NCBI GenBank assembly: GCA_018389105.1 | Contig: JACATO010000599.1 | Location: 1 to 64,000 of the forward strand | DNA: 64,000 nucleotides | Source of the DNA: Nautilus pompilius | Taxonomy: Eukaryota > Mollusca > Cephalopoda > Nautilida > Nautilidae | Direction of reading: 5' to 3' | Part shown: positions 25,601 to 39,123 of the stretch, piece by piece | Position numbering within the stretch: the first letter of the stretch is position 1 | Layout of the letters: every line of letters begins with the position of its first letter | Notes under the pieces: model-generated | What the model was told of the DNA's origin: nothing | The model's database searches: none | The model's input: only the letters and a program-made list of their open reading frames with translations | Position numbers and translations under genes: made by a program

Positions 25601-28600
25601 AAAAAATTCCTTAAATTATTGCCGAAAATTAAGCATTGTGTACATTAATATTTCTTATTCAGGACTGGATTTAATAGTCATTACTTTGAGAGCAGTGTAC
25701 ATTGATGTGTCTGGTCCAGCAGATACTAGCTGTTATATTTCGAGTTTCTCTGTGCTCTCCTGCGGCTGGAAGCCCCGACTACCCCAGGTTTCCTGCAATT
25801 CCCAGTTTAGTGATGGCTAACTTGCTGTCGTGTACATCGGTGCCTTGTGCCATCGACCATCTTTAAAGATAGATATGCTGTACTTATTTGGTAAACAAAT
25901 CATGCTTTTTTTGCATTTGGAATTTCAGATAACGGGAGGTAGATGCGAGCTGATTTTTTTCACTTCAGACCATTCATCATACGAACAGGGAGATGCATTT
26001 CCGGTTCCCCCTGCCCTTTTTGCGACAAGCCGAACTCGCAGGGCCGCTTGGAGTACGAGTTCGGGCTTCCAGTAAAGCTGACACCAGCTTCCTTCAAACG
26101 ATGAGGATTATTTTAAATCGATTAAATCCTGAAGCACATTCAGAGGTGTTAGGGTGCAGATCAGCTTTAAGAAACATGACAACAACACGAAGGACAAAAA
26201 TCAATGGTTGGACAACTGCATAAACGGATCAACGTCTGACGCGGACAGTTAGGAGAGGGAAACAAACCCCGTATTTAAATGAACCCTAGTGAAGGGGAGC
26301 AAAGATGCGACAAAATGAATTACGACATCGTGTTCTACGAAAGGGGTTAGGTTTCTGTGTAGACGCTACAGACGGTAGACCGCCGGGAGTTGATGCGGCC
26401 ATGAATTACCACTTGAAACTCGATCGAACCGCGTACGTGTTTAAGTAGTTTCCGGGGCCATGGCCCTATGTTCAGATTTCGTGTTTAGAACAAGTACGGC
26501 CGCGGCTGCTAAGAATTCCGCATCACTCTGAAACCTTGCTTCATACAGTCAAATTAAACCCGGTGAATTCGCATCGTAATGGTGCGTTACTGTACTGAAG
26601 CGCGCACCTGTTCTGGAGTTTTCGCTTGCATAATGACCACCAAACTTGGAAAATGCGATAATCTTAAGCGCCAAGTGCGAGCTCGCATACACGCGAACAT
26701 TTCGAAGTGCTCATGGATTCATCTCCGTGAGCACGAATCTGAAGACGGATTCTGGACGATATCAAGGCTCTTGACGACTCTTAAAATTACCGTAGCTTTT
26801 CTGGATTAAAGTCGTTCGTTCCGCTCAGCGGGATTTAACCCCGGGGGGGTCCTGTGTAACTTCAGGTAACAGACCACTAACGGCGCTGCTAGGATAATTA
26901 CCTGGTGCTGGGTTTCGTCAATACAAGAGTTTTGGAGGCATCGCAAGCCAGTCGCTACAGATGTCAGCACCGAGCTGTCGACACAAAGTGTCTATTAGGT
27001 TTGGAGACCATCATTTAAAGAAGAAGCGACAATCGGCAGAACAGGAAACGATTTCCAGGATTAATGGACAGGTACAAAAGATTTTTAAAAAAAAGAGGAT
27101 TAAAAGTAAAAATTGTAGACCTTAGAAACGCCGAAGCCGTACGAACCAATTACCAGACTGTAACACGGATTTAACCCTTTTGAGCTTAAATTACGCGGAA
27201 CTGCTGCTATTTGTTTTGCATCCTTTCGCCTTATCTTGCAATTACTAACGAACAGTAATATCCTCCGCTCCAGTCGATCCCTCCCATCTGCTTCAGGTGC
27301 CCACCTTCCATCGTTTCATCAACTGTGATCTGACCAGGTGTAGCGCGAGGGTCCGAAATAACTGAAACTTGTTCTTTAACTGTTTTGAGCCCTACAACTG
27401 GCTTTGGCACCTTGATAAAATCAGAAATACAGTGTATTTCTCACCTCGATTAACTTGTAAATAGTAGAACCAAACTAGAGGCAGTAGCGGTCCTAACGTA
27501 GGCTTGTCGAATCCATCAACCAATCAAAGGATGTTTCGATTGAAAAAGTATTGTACCAATGTTTTAAAAATTAAATAAACTTATGGATTTTCTGATGAGC
27601 ATAAGCTTATGTACTTGTAACGATATTCAATAAAAAAGTGATATGGATGCGATATGGGATATTTCATGGGGCCGCCAGTGTTTGTATTTGTCAAACCCCT
27701 AAATCTCTGCCAAGATATTGGAACCCAATGTTAATGGCCGACCTCGCCCCTGAAAGTTTACGGGTAAATCAAAACAATAGCTAATTATATACTGAGATGC
27801 CGATCCGTCTTTATGGTTGTGCCAGCAGTAACTTTAACAAGACCACTCAGAAATTCAGTGGTGTTTGACCGCAGGTCTAGTTGATGTAGATGACCATCAC
27901 AGTTTCGGTTAACCACCAGCAGAAAGAGTTTATTTATTCTGTAGGCTTGCAAATTCAGGTGAATTTGGTGTAACCATGGTGATCCTTTGGTAAACTGTGT
28001 CTCTGATAAAGGCTAAGTGCAGGCAAGCAAAACTGGAAATACACGTCCATGTAGCACAAGATGCTGCTAATGGTATTCGGCTCTTCCCCAACAGCCGGGT
28101 GATTTCTCTCTGAACGCCAGTGAGGTACATTCACTTTTCATGATGAGCGGTGGGCAAAAAAAAACACTAAATCAAAAGTTTTTGAAATCCAATGTTAAAC
28201 TGTAATTAGTATTTGCTGATTTAGTAACACCAAGAATTTCTTGCCAGCAATTATAGTTACTTTTTCATGGCTTAGGTGCTCGGATCCCTGACTATCAAGC
28301 TGTTAATTAAGCCGAATTTTTAGAAAAGTTTGTTGTGCTACTTAATTTTTGAGATTATGTAAGTAAACTGTTGCTAGGCGGTTCCTGCTTTTACGTCACA
28401 TACTAACAGAGCAACGCCCACGTGGAAGACGCCAACTTGTCCGACCGACTTTTGGGGATAGGCGACAAAGTCCTGTCGTTGTTCATAGTAATCTTGTAGG
28501 AAAGGGGCGGAGGGGAGTAATATATCTTATATATCCAGAACCTCGGCATCTCAGAAAAAAGCGGATGGACTGCAGACTTTCTGCCACCTTTGAAGATTGA

Positions 28601-28667
28601 ATTAAGTTTCCGTAACGAAAACGCGGCCTTTCACAGATGGGCGCGGCTGTGACAACTAACCTGTTGG
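22611..28667. other. Unassigned DNA
   Basis: Six kilobases with no recognised gene. Local G+C is somewhat higher around 24.5 kb and 26.2-27.4 kb. Short open frames there (for example 24436-24729 and 26579-26809, +) show no family motif. No transposon ends were seen. Confidence 0.45.
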
Positions 28668-28675
28668 TATAAAAG
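28668..28675 (+). promoter_or_regulatory. Possible TATA box
   Basis: TATAAAAG in a locally G+C-richer context, with no A+T tract around it to explain it by composition. An expected start site would lie near 28698. No convincing coding exon follows: the long open frame from 28726 has no ATG. It could be a core promoter with a 5' untranslated exon, or a chance match. Confidence 0.25.
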
Positions 28676-31429
28676 TCCGCCCAGCCAGAGACGGGCCATT
28701 CTCGCTCAGCCGACAGACGGCAAACTTGCTGGGAGAGAAAAACAATAAGCAATTAATCTCTTCTCGACCCTCTAACAAACATATAACAGAGCTAATTACT
28801 CCGCCAGGAGTTAGAGATCGTTCTACAGTCAAAATAATAATCCGAGATGAAATAAGCATCGCTAAGGAGGAAATTCTCATCCTGCTACAAATAAAGGACA
28901 GTTTAATTCCTATTGTCTCGGGGGGGGGAGGTAGAAGACCTGTCATTGTGCCAGTTAGAAGCGATGAATGGTATTTCGGACTTGTTTGGTTTGAATTTCT
29001 TCTCTGTCTCGTATCAACGAAAACTCTGAACGCGAGACCTCGCGAGACTTTGTGTTGGATAGTATCTGTCTACGGACCCAGACTTGTTGCTACGGTTTGC
29101 TTGCACACGTGTGCATATTATTGTTCGTGTTTTTGCTTGTTAAGTTTCAAACTGTCACATTGTTCACTTTTGGTAACCATTAAGTATGCGAGCGAGTTTA
29201 ATTTGACTCTGTCAAACAAAACTAGAAAATTACGGAGTTTTTGGCCATGCCTGTGTGTCTGATTCCGTGAGACAGGCTTGTCGATCAACTTCATATTTGC
29301 CGTTAGCGGTTTTGTTTACTTCTCCTTGAAGTTGTAACAGAATATTAATGGCGTGAAATTCATGGAAACGAATCCAGCTGCGTGGTCACCATCGACATAC
29401 GCCGGTGATAGCTAGCACATTACTATCCGTGTGGTACTGCCGGTCACTTAGCTTCTCTGTCTCTCCCTTCTCCTCCAATCCGATTCCCCGCTCTGTCGTC
29501 AAAGCTTAACTCAAGAACACTAGCATATGGCTCGCCATTTTGACCCGGTTTTTCCAGCTATCCTAAGTCAGAAATAAAAAGCTCACAGCTTTACAATTTT
29601 TTTTAATTACATCCCCTCTCCCCTTTTCATCGGTTGCCAACGCGATCTCTCAGCCGGATACTAATTTATGCGCTGTTCCAGTTAGCGTCGCTACATTTGC
29701 CGTCTCCTGGATACAAATTAGATTTGCCTCTCTTCTGTGTTCGCCGTGGATCTGCTAGTCTTTGAATAGTTTCCTGACTAAGGCTGGATCGGTGCCTAAC
29801 TGAAAGGTTAAAACTTCAATGTCCGCCTGCCTTCGTGCATTTCTTTTTGTACTATGCTTTTCTTCGAGTTAAATCAACCCACACACACACACACCCCGCC
29901 GTTAGCTTTTCTATTAACTTTTCCCGATGGCTCTTACTGATCTTTAAAATCTCTCTCAACAAGCAGACGGTGACATGACTTTGTTCTTTTTTGTCTTGGA
30001 ATCCTCTCCGCTCCTTCCGTTTGGCTAGTGGAGAAACCTTTGGTAATTAATTCATCTCGGTTTACGATCAGTCAGAAGGCGGGTTACTTGTGTTATAAAT
30101 TATTTATTATTACACAGAAATTGCGTTGATTATAAACGAGGCCATCGGCAAGTCTCCGGACCACTTGCTGTGAAAAGTAATATAATATTAGGTGGTGTCA
30201 GGACTTCCTGGATGAGAGGTCACTTCGGCAGTTCTTAACAGAAGTCCTAAATTGAAAGATTTGCGATATAGGGCGAGTTTACTTTAATTATTTCACTATA
30301 ATAAAAATAATACAGAATGACAAGAAACCCAAGCATCTTTCTCTTAGAATACATTTAAAAACGTAGAATTTAATATGTCTTTTCACCAAAATAATAGGAT
30401 TAGTTCACTATTATTTCCAAGGGTACACATCACAGTATCTCAGTTCCGTGTTCTTAATGAAGAGAAACTGGAATATCTATTAATAGCTGAGTCAGTTACT
30501 AATTTAGAAAGGAAGTAAAGCAACATTACGAGTATATAGTTAGGCAGCTAAAGAATTTGGCAGTATGAAATACGATACTATACACAAAGTGAAAGTGAAA
30601 CAGATCAGCACTTATTCCATTAGTGTCTTTATCTACTAAAAGAGTAAGTTTGTCCTAATGAACATTAGTACAATCTCCTTGCCCGTTTGTCTGTCTACCG
30701 CAAATCGTTTCACTAAAAATATTTAACCGAATTACATCGAGTTTTAAAGATAAAAGTTTGTAATAAATCACTGTAAATGAATCTCTCTTCTCTACTTGCT
30801 TAGGTTTGAGAAGTTTCTGCTGATAGATAAGACAGGTTTGCTATAAAAACATTCTTCGTTTGAAAACTCTTTTATCGGAGATTATATTCTAAAAAGTAAG
30901 ATAGCTGATTAAGTTTGGTACTTTAAGATGCTAAGTGGCATCTGTTATTTTAAAGTGGATGTTCAATTTGGCTAATCTCTAACATTTTGGAGACAACACA
31001 GCCATGTATAGAGGGGGAAAGATAAACTCATCGCAAATAAAAAGTCTTTAGCACGTGACTTGAGTTTCCCATTAAAAGGAAACAAGAACGCAGCAAACAT
31101 CTAATCTGTGCTTCCGTCAAGGAATCCGACACAATCCAAGAAATAACCCGACATTTTCTCCTTGGTTCCGAGTGGACCAGGTTACGGTGTCTATGCTGCG
31201 GAGTTTTAGAAATCTTTCTAAGAAGAAACAATCAAAGACATACAGGTTCTTCGCTACTTTGAAACGCTCGCAATTCGACGTTAGGTTGTTTAGAGCCGTT
31301 ACCTGGTCTTCGTCTGGACCACTTTGCCAAAACAGGTAGCGGTAAAAGAAAATATATCAGAGCACCTTTTGAGGAAAAGGCTTTATCCATAACATTTTAA
31401 GAAACTCCCTGCCCCTTCTTTGACGTTTA
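28676..31429. other. Unassigned DNA with an open frame lacking ATG
   Basis: Contains a 178-codon open frame (28726-29262, +) with no ATG anywhere in it and no recognised domain, and a short CA tract at 29880-29896. Nothing else is recognised. Confidence 0.4.
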
Positions 31430-31994
31430 CAGTTGTCCCACGGTATTATTACGTTCCTAGAGCATCCGCGAAGAGTGAAAAACCGCGAATATTGGACGTG
31501 GTCCATAACAATGTCTATAAACATCAAAATATAAGTAAATATATAATAATAATTTAATAAAAAACACAACACTCAGCAAAACACTCGAGATAGCTACATG
31601 CGGTAAACTGGGAGGATGCTGGGCTGCATCTGCCTGAGACAGCGCCTCGTGGGCAGCAGCCAATCAGCAGCGAGCAGAAACGAATACCGCTCTCCGATTG
31701 GCTACTTTCAAACCTCCAGCCAATATCGTTTATTTTATATTGATATTTTACTGAATTTACGTTAGTATTTATATTACAAAATTAGTAAATTATATTGTTA
31801 TTAATAATTTAGCGTTAAAAAGCGTGAAAAAATATATATTGCCACGAAAAAAGCCATAAAAAATCGCGGAAGATATTTGCGATTCCGCGAATATGCGGGG
31901 GTTTCCACGAACAATTATTAGTCTGGTTCTAAGGGAAATTCCGCGAATAACTGGGGCTGTGAATTCCGAACCGCGATTACGCGGGGGTCGACTG
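31430..31994. mobile_element. Tigger/pogo-type non-autonomous element A
   Basis: A 565-bp element bounded by TA dinucleotides. The left end starts CAGTTGTCCCAC and contains tandem GCGAA-type motifs (ATCCGCGAAGAG, AACCGCGAATATT). The right end ends in GCGGGGGTCGACTG and is preceded by AACCGCGATTAC. The same end plan is seen in the Tigger derivative at 43708-44556. The interior has the CCAATCAGC-type sequence typical of Tigger leader regions and no transposase frame. Confidence 0.75.
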
Positions 31995-31998
31995 TATA

Positions 31999-32490
31999 CG
32001 GTAAAGGGCCCATTTATCCGAATTGCTTGGAACTTAACCAACCGGAAAATTTGGACGTCTGGTCAGGAACCCTCCTGATATGCTAATTCCCTCACACTTT
32101 GGTCTCCTTATTCCTATTACCTTTCAGTAACAGCATCAAACCTGAGCAGTTTATCTTTCTGTGCCAATTTACTGGTGATGTTTGCCGCAGTCACCACACC
32201 CTACTCAGTCAATATCATCTACCTTCTGTTGTATATTAAGTAAAACGCGCTTACGCCCCTTACCACTAGTGTCTGTAGAGGCCAGGGTGCCAAATCTTGC
32301 TGTGCCAACAGACAGTAAATGCACAAATTAATATCAGCAGCAGCAGTTTAGCATCTACACGCTCTGGAAACAATGCAGGAAGTGAATGCAGCGCCATGGA
32401 TGCCTCGTTGCGGCTGTCTGGGTTTACGACCGATTGGTACCTATGGGCAAATCCGGGGAGTCGGATTTTTCAGATGATGGACGTTTACTG
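31999..32490. mobile_element. Second Tigger/pogo-like non-autonomous element B
   Basis: A 492-bp element flanked by TA. The left end reads CGGTAAAGGGCCCATTTATC and the reverse complement of the right end reads CAGTAAACGTCCATCATC, an imperfect inverted repeat. The motif TTATCCGAATTGCTTGGAAC near the left end is characteristic of another Tigger-like group than element A. It abuts element A: the two are separated only by TATA. No coding capacity was recognised. Confidence 0.6.
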
Positions 32491-34998
32491 TACCTACATC
32501 CATACTGATATCGTTATCTAAACTACTGATGAGTGGATAGTAGGGAAGTAGTCATCATTCATTTTGGCTTCCAGATGCAAACTTTAGCAGATTTTCAAGT
32601 AAAACTTATAAATACAACTTAGAAATGCAGTGCTGTTCTTACTACGAACAGTTTCAGGCGCTCCTGTATTAATTATTATGTCATCTTGAAGTCTTTACAC
32701 CTTAAATACGCGGAAAACGTTCAGCTATTTATTTTCCAAAGAACTCGGCCAGGGGGCACGTGACTCTCGACTATGAAGAGGATTCCGAGATGCAATTCTG
32801 GGAAGAATTCTCATCGTCCAGCTGGTCACAAAAGCAATAAAAATTATGCTTAGTTCATTTGGAGTAGCACCTCCCCAGTAAGATCTCGTAAATATCTCGA
32901 CATCCGAAAGTTCTGGAAAAGGCCTAAACCTCTAATCAGATTAGTGGATCACGTACAAGACTATCATTGGCTTTTCTTAGGGAGAAGTATTCGAAAGAAA
33001 GGGGGGGTTACAACCGAACCACAGCCAATAGATCTTAAACCGGGCAACACGAACAATATTAATGATAGATATATCGATTTAACCGGAAACCTTTAATTAC
33101 CTGCCTGGTGTTACACCATTAACTCTAATTTCGCACGGGTCCTGGCAAATTTAACTTTTGTAGACCGGGAGAGGTAGCTGGGGTACAAAAAAATTACTTC
33201 AGAGCTGGTCGCAGGCAACACACCGGGTAATCGGCGCTAACTGTTCGCCTTTATTGAATTCTCTCTCCCCTTTCCCCAAATCCAACTCTTACTTGTTCTC
33301 CCAGACAGCCAATTGCCTGCCCTAATCGGCCGGAGCTTAGACAGAATGCCAAAGTCGATGACCGGCTAAGCGGGAATCTAATGATTTTAGATGGATTTAG
33401 CTAGGCTTTGCTACTCGAAACAAAATTTCGTCAGAATGTATCGACAGGCGCCTGTTCCATCGCCTTAACCCGTTTGTTTATCTTTTACAGTGCTTTTGTC
33501 TGGTAAATGATAGGAAAAAACCTTCTTCGCTTCGGTTCTGTCGTTACAGAAGTCTACAATCCCTCACTTTAAACCCTAGAATCCCTGGACGATCGCAGAC
33601 CCTACAGACCAGGCGTCCTGGGGCCTCAGTGTCTTGGTCTACGTTCCAAGTGTCCTCCCCGACGTCTGCGGACTAAGCAATCCCATAATGGTCGGGTTTA
33701 AGTTGAATAGTGGACGCCTGCTTTAATCTTCTACATTTGTAAGTTTGTTTTATTTTTATTGGTGTACTGTCTAAACAGTTTGGTTAATTGCTCCCTCTTT
33801 TGTTCGTCGATGGAACTGCGAAAGAAATGAAAACGTTTCCTTTATTGTTTTCCTTTATAGAAGAGAAACTACAGCTTGAATATTATAGGTGGACAGGGGT
33901 ATAACTCGGTACAGGTTAATGAACGCTTACTGTTGCTTGCTTGCACTGGTGACAAGAGGATTTCGTAGTTTCTCAGGAATGAGCCTGTTTGTCTTGCATG
34001 TGTCACGATTTTAGCGATATAGCGCGAGTTAATTACTTCCTGTTTGGCGGTTAGACCTTCGGGGAGACAATCATGGCGGCATTAGTCAATGGGGTCTGGG
34101 CAAAGGCCATTTTTCGTGTACTTTGTTCATAGAGAGGTAAAGATGAGAGAAGGGACAGAGTGATGATTCCTTTCCATCTCGCTCTCCATCTGTATATGAA
34201 CAAAGCGGAATGTGAATCCTGCTGTCCTCTTGAACAAACTTACATGCAAGCTTCGTTTTTAGGTCCGCTGCACAAAATGCGAAGCAAGTTTCTAACCGTC
34301 AATATTTTCTTAAAAATAATTTTTAAAAACTTTCCCACAATGCAACACTACTGAATCCGTTATACTGCTTGGCTGTGAGCAGGATTCGGCTAGCCCTCTG
34401 TTCGCGGAGGGACACACCCCTACTTCCTGGACAGAACAAATGTAGCGTTTACAGTTCGAAGAGCAGGAACAGCAGGTCGGCCGCCCCCATGTTTAGCTCA
34501 TGTAGAGAAGGACGGCTTTAATATTACCAAAGTTATCCCGTTACAAATTATTCAGCATCGTGTAATACAAAAGAATTTTCTTAATTTTTACGACTGTTTT
34601 GACGGGATAATTATTTCCATCCCGTTATTGAACTTTCTTATTTTACTGAAGCTAAATCCCTGTTTCTGTAGGCGACGTTCAGCTATTCATCTTAATCACC
34701 AAAAGGAGTTAAAATCTCTAGGAAGAGAAGGTGTGTGTAATTATCCCAGATATGGCGAGTCTGCTCTGTTACTTGGTTTTCTCGGGTCAGTAAATAACGC
34801 GAGGTGCGCGATCTTTGCTCACAAAGATTCCCCATAAAATATTTCTGGGCAGCAATGTGACAACGGGTAAATATACGGATATCCAAGGAAAATAATACAA
34901 AGAGTCTGTTAAACTGTGATGTTTCCAGAACAGGTTACAACGGAGACCGATTTAAAGAAAAGGTAACAAAAGCTATGCATCTGGAGAAATCGTACGTG
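32491..34998. other. Unassigned DNA
   Basis: No gene, RNA or transposon recognised. Short homopolymer G and A runs only. Confidence 0.45.
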
Positions 34999-35051
34999 CA
35001 CACACACACACACACTCTCTCTCTCTCTGTCTCTCTCCCTCTCTCTCTCTG
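34999..35051. repeat. Compound (CA)n(CT)n microsatellite
   Basis: About eight CA units run directly into a CT-rich tract interrupted by GT and CCC. Confidence 0.9.
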
Positions 35052-37899
35052 AATTTATGAAAAGATTTTAAATATGCATAATCAATACAAGTTTTTTTTT
35101 TAAAATTATGAAATGGAATTCCACAGAAGTGAAAATTGTATGCTGCTGTATAATATTCTTAAAAACATTTTTCAGTTGCTTAAGAAAAATCGAGAAGTGT
35201 CACAGTAACCGACGTGTTTGCCGGTCCAGTCAAGATCTATTTCTTTAAAGTAGGAGATAGATTATAGAGAACAAGGCATAGCGAACGTCAAGAGGCGCGC
35301 GTCACGTCGGGTCACGTGTTGAGAGAAGGCGCAAAATCTATTTTTGATATTTGGCGAATCATTGCCAAGACATTTGGAGGAATACATCTCTCCCTCTCTC
35401 CCAGAGATATTCGCTGACTACCAAACTGGTTTAAAATTCCCAGCCCTTTTATCGGGAGATAAATATTCAAAATAAACAATTCATTGAAATGGCGTAGTCA
35501 CAACGCAGGTGTTTGCACCGGACGGAATAAACTCCTGCGGTCCGCATTCAATCACAAAGCGACACCCGATCATGAGTAGAAGGGCGCAAGAAGAAGTGAC
35601 GATGGACAGGTTTGGCGAATTTCAGATCATTTAATAACCAATGCACCACCTGGTGCCAGCTGACCGCATTTACTTTGCTAAACCAAACATTCACCGTCAC
35701 GTTTGTTCGTTCTCTGAACTCGTCACTTCCCATCATTCCTTGTTCAAAGCTCAACAGGAACCAGGTGACTTCCTAAGCACTCTCGCTCTCAACCTCATAA
35801 CAAAGCAGCCGGAAGTCTGTAACGAGGGAAAACGAGTGCGAGGGTGTTTTCGATAAAGTCGAAAAGGGAGTCCGGATACCGAATTACGGAGATGCTATTT
35901 CAGCCAGGTGTCATTTGAACAACGTTCTCTAGTATAAAAGGCAGCGTTCGTTCGGCGGAAGATTAAGGAAAACGAGATGTGGAGAAGAAAGAGATCAGCG
36001 AGGGATAAAACTAATAATTTTACCTTACAGCTTAGATATAGCATACTTTTAGTAATAGTTAGGCTTACTGTCTGTCACGATTGATGTGACGAAAAGATAA
36101 TATTTGAAGCGCTGAAGTAGTGGTCACCTTTCCTCCCTCGCGCTAACTCTGTACTGACTAGACAGGTGCGTTGCCGCTTTCCTTTGATCAGGAAGACGCC
36201 TGTAGTGGGCCTGTTATAAAGATGATTTTCCGGTACACTAAGGGGTTCTGAGCATTCTAATCAGAGAGGTTACTCTCTCTCTCTCTCCTTGCTGCAGGTG
36301 GCGCTGATAGTTTGTTTGTTGCAGTTAGCAGCCACGTAATACGTGATTTACCTACTTTAACCTAACGGAGCTCGAAAGTATCAAAATCGTGGTTTAGACA
36401 TCTCAGGCGTGTTTGGGTAACCCAACCGATCCAGACTTGCACAGCTAGGAAGGAACCTGACCTATAAAACTTGTCCGTAGGGGGGCGCGCGCGCGGTCTG
36501 GTTGTATAAACTCTATACTGATGAAGGTCGCCCTTTAACGTTCAGGTGCGCCGGAACTAACCTCGGATTTCTTACCGTTTCATTTCCTCGAAGAGATTTC
36601 AATCCGAGAAAATGCTTAACGATAGGAAATGGCGCACACAGTGGTGGTTTTTAGAGTCGATCCGGGCGATGAAGGCGCCGTAGTTAATATTTTGATTTTC
36701 GAATTTCATTACTGATATAGAAATAAGCGCCATCTGCTGAACTTGTTGCGCCGCCACCAATTAATTTCAGGCTCTCCTCCGGATATCGTCGAGCCTTATT
36801 AATGCAATTTATTGACTCGGTATTTTTGTGTGAAAGCGCACACCCACCCACCCCTTTAAAAAAAAAAAAAAAGAAATTGTTATTAGGTTTTTTGAAAACT
36901 TTTCAACAATTCTAGCCGAGCCGTTTTTGGTGTTGTGGGTTGTTTCAGACAACAAAAATTAAAGGAATACTAAGCGGGTCAAGGTCAGGATCAGCCGCTC
37001 TCACAGTAATCATTCGTACATCGTGCGATCAGCAGGTTTATTAATGTGTTAGACGTCTGGCTGTCTTTGAATAGTCTGCATAGTGGTCGACATTCAGCGG
37101 AATTTCTGTACAGACAAAGGTTCCCTACCAGGACCCAACTAGCTGGAGTTTGGTGAATACCTTGATCTGTATCAATAATTCGACTTTTAATTAGCTAAAT
37201 TTTTTTTAAAAGTCAATGGTTTTTCGGGAACAGATAAACGATTGCATATATAAATTACTTGGCTATTTAGATTTGTTTAGCGTAAGGTTTCCGTTCATAG
37301 TTGCAGACCCACAAGAAACATCCAAAGAGCAAAAGAGAACACGAAACATCTCGAAAATTCAAATCAATTTTTCGAGTTTGATACATTGCATTTCGATTAC
37401 CAACAAGTCTTATACGAACTAAAAATAAATAAATACTACAACTACACGTTCGCCGTACGTAGAATTTGGAATAATTGGTCGCTTCATAGGTTTGCGGGAA
37501 TTTGTAGCAGTTAATAGAGTCGTGACAGATACGAAGAGAGTGAAAAATTAGAATACTTTGAATGTTCCTGGTGAGCTGATCTGTTACATCCACACCCCTA
37601 GGCGAAAATTACGATTTGCAGTAAAGCATTTTATATCTACTATTTCTGCACTGAATCCATGTTTGTTTATTTTTGCCACTTAAAAGATGTGAAAGAGACG
37701 CCTTTAGTGGCCATTTTCAGCTGGGACTTTTTTAATGTTGGAGAAGAAAAATTCTGATTTCAGACTCACGGTCACGGTCTAGATGGGACACCAGAAGCTC
37801 AGCCAGCCGCCTTGCGGAAAGGCTCACGTCAGGACAAGATTATAGATGAAGTCCCAAACAGGGACCTCCCTGCGCATCTGCATTATACCAAGGGTGTAA
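35052..37899. other. Unassigned DNA
   Basis: No recognised gene. Contains a possible TATA box at 35933, a CT tract at 36271-36288 and an alternating GC run at 36485-36495. A 36-codon ATG frame at 35977 downstream of the TATA has no recognised motif. Confidence 0.4.
35933..35940 (+). promoter_or_regulatory. Possible TATA box
   Basis: TATAAAAG followed by the G+C-rich sequence GCAGCGTTCGTTCGGCGG. The expected start site would be near 35963. The orientation matches the receptor gene, but the distance to the first recognised exon (12 kb) and the lack of an assignable first exon leave its role open. Confidence 0.25.
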
Positions 37900-38580
37900 C
37901 AGTATGATGATCTGAATGCCAGGAGAATCAGTTTCACTATCAATTTGAAAAAAACTGACGTACTCCTTCAAGAATTTTTCTATCTAATTATAAATCTCTA
38001 TTCATCAGCATCAGGTGCACAAAGATGAAGGTTATAGACAATTTTACTTATCGCAGGAATATAATATCTAGAAAATGCTTTCCATATCAATAAATTTTTG
38101 TTCAGATGCAAAAAACAAATAGCTAAATCTTTGGAAGACTACATTAGACAGTCTGAGCGCAAAGCAGTATCAAAATATCTACGAAAGTGAAAGTGTATCC
38201 AACTGTAGTGCTAACATCCGTTTTATGCAGCTGCAAACATGGGCATTGTAGAGTCAGCAAATAGCATATCTAAATAAATTTTAATTATGCTGTCTAAGAG
38301 CTATCATAGGTGTCAAATGGGACAAGGTTTCTAGCATTGAAAAAAGCCAACATGTCTGGAATTAAAGTAATGGCTATTAAACTTCAATTGAGATGGAAGA
38401 GTCATAGTATTAGAATACCAAACAGAATATTTCCTGAACAAGTCTTTTAATCCCAAATGTCATCAGGATGGCCAATATAAACGATTCAGAGACAGCCTGA
38501 AGCCAAGCATGCAAACTTGCAATATAAAGACCAGAAAGTTGCCGCAATGCGAAGAAACCAACTGTATCATACAATACACA
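37900..38580 (+). pseudogene. LINE reverse transcriptase, C-terminal relic
   Basis: Frame fragments on + match the end of a non-LTR retrotransposon ORF2, after the catalytic palm. In order they include ARRISFTINLKKTDV (about 37920-37965), VLTSVLCSCKHGH (around 38210-38245), the segment ANMSGIKVMAIKLQLRW (about 38349-38397), and near the end YKRFRDSLKPSMQTCNI (38477-38527). The family is a common invertebrate LINE; I cannot place the clade with confidence. Several stops and frame changes show it is dead. LINEs truncate at the 5' end on insertion, which fits the missing endonuclease and polymerase core. Confidence 0.75.
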
Positions 38581-38692
38581 GTGAGACCAATTATCTCGGC
38601 TATTTAAGGTTGAAATTAGTTATCAACTCGTGATTGATGGTGGATTCCTTTAGGAGGGTGGAACACGAAGACTAGCAACAAACTGGAGGATA

Positions 38693-38700
38693 TGACGTCA
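38693..38700. promoter_or_regulatory. Perfect CRE palindrome
   Basis: TGACGTCA, the full cAMP response element bound by CREB/ATF bZIP dimers. Seen as sequence only. It lies 426 bp before the first copy of the CRE array that starts at 39126. Confidence 0.3.
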
Positions 38701-39082
38701 TTACTCTTGTTATCTACAGAAACTTCATCGATTATAACTTTTGCGATTCTTTTTTTTTGGCTCAGAGATGATAGTATTTCATTTCCTGTAAAAATTCCCC
38801 CTCCAACCATAGTTTTATCGCAAGCATGTTATCAGTATATCAAACAAATTAAATAATTTTTTAAAAAACATTTCCTTTCTAAAGAATTCTAACTCCCTTC
38901 AGGAAATGGTAGCTAAAAGAAACTCGCTTGCTGTTCCATCTACCTGCATAAAAGAGAGGAACGTTTCAGAGCCGTAAAGAAACTGATAGATCTGACCACT
39001 TTATAACGGTCGATCGTCGGCTGACTGAAAGTTTTGGTTAAAAATTACTTGATAACTCGATCTTCTTGAACAATCCAGAGAA

Positions 39083-39088
<6 letters not shown>

Positions 39089-39123
<35 letters not shown>

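Noticed and set aside
28726-29262. 178-codon open frame on +, the longest in the window, 58 bp after a TATA-like box
   Set aside because: It begins at TTG and contains no ATG, has no recognised domain, and its middle includes a G-run-encoded Gly stretch. Not supportable as a protein-coding exon from sequence alone.
32118-32240. Hydrophobic frame after an acceptor-like sequence, considered as a missing TM exon of the receptor
   Set aside because: It lies inside the Tigger-like element 31999-32490 and lacks any GPCR motif or good donor site.
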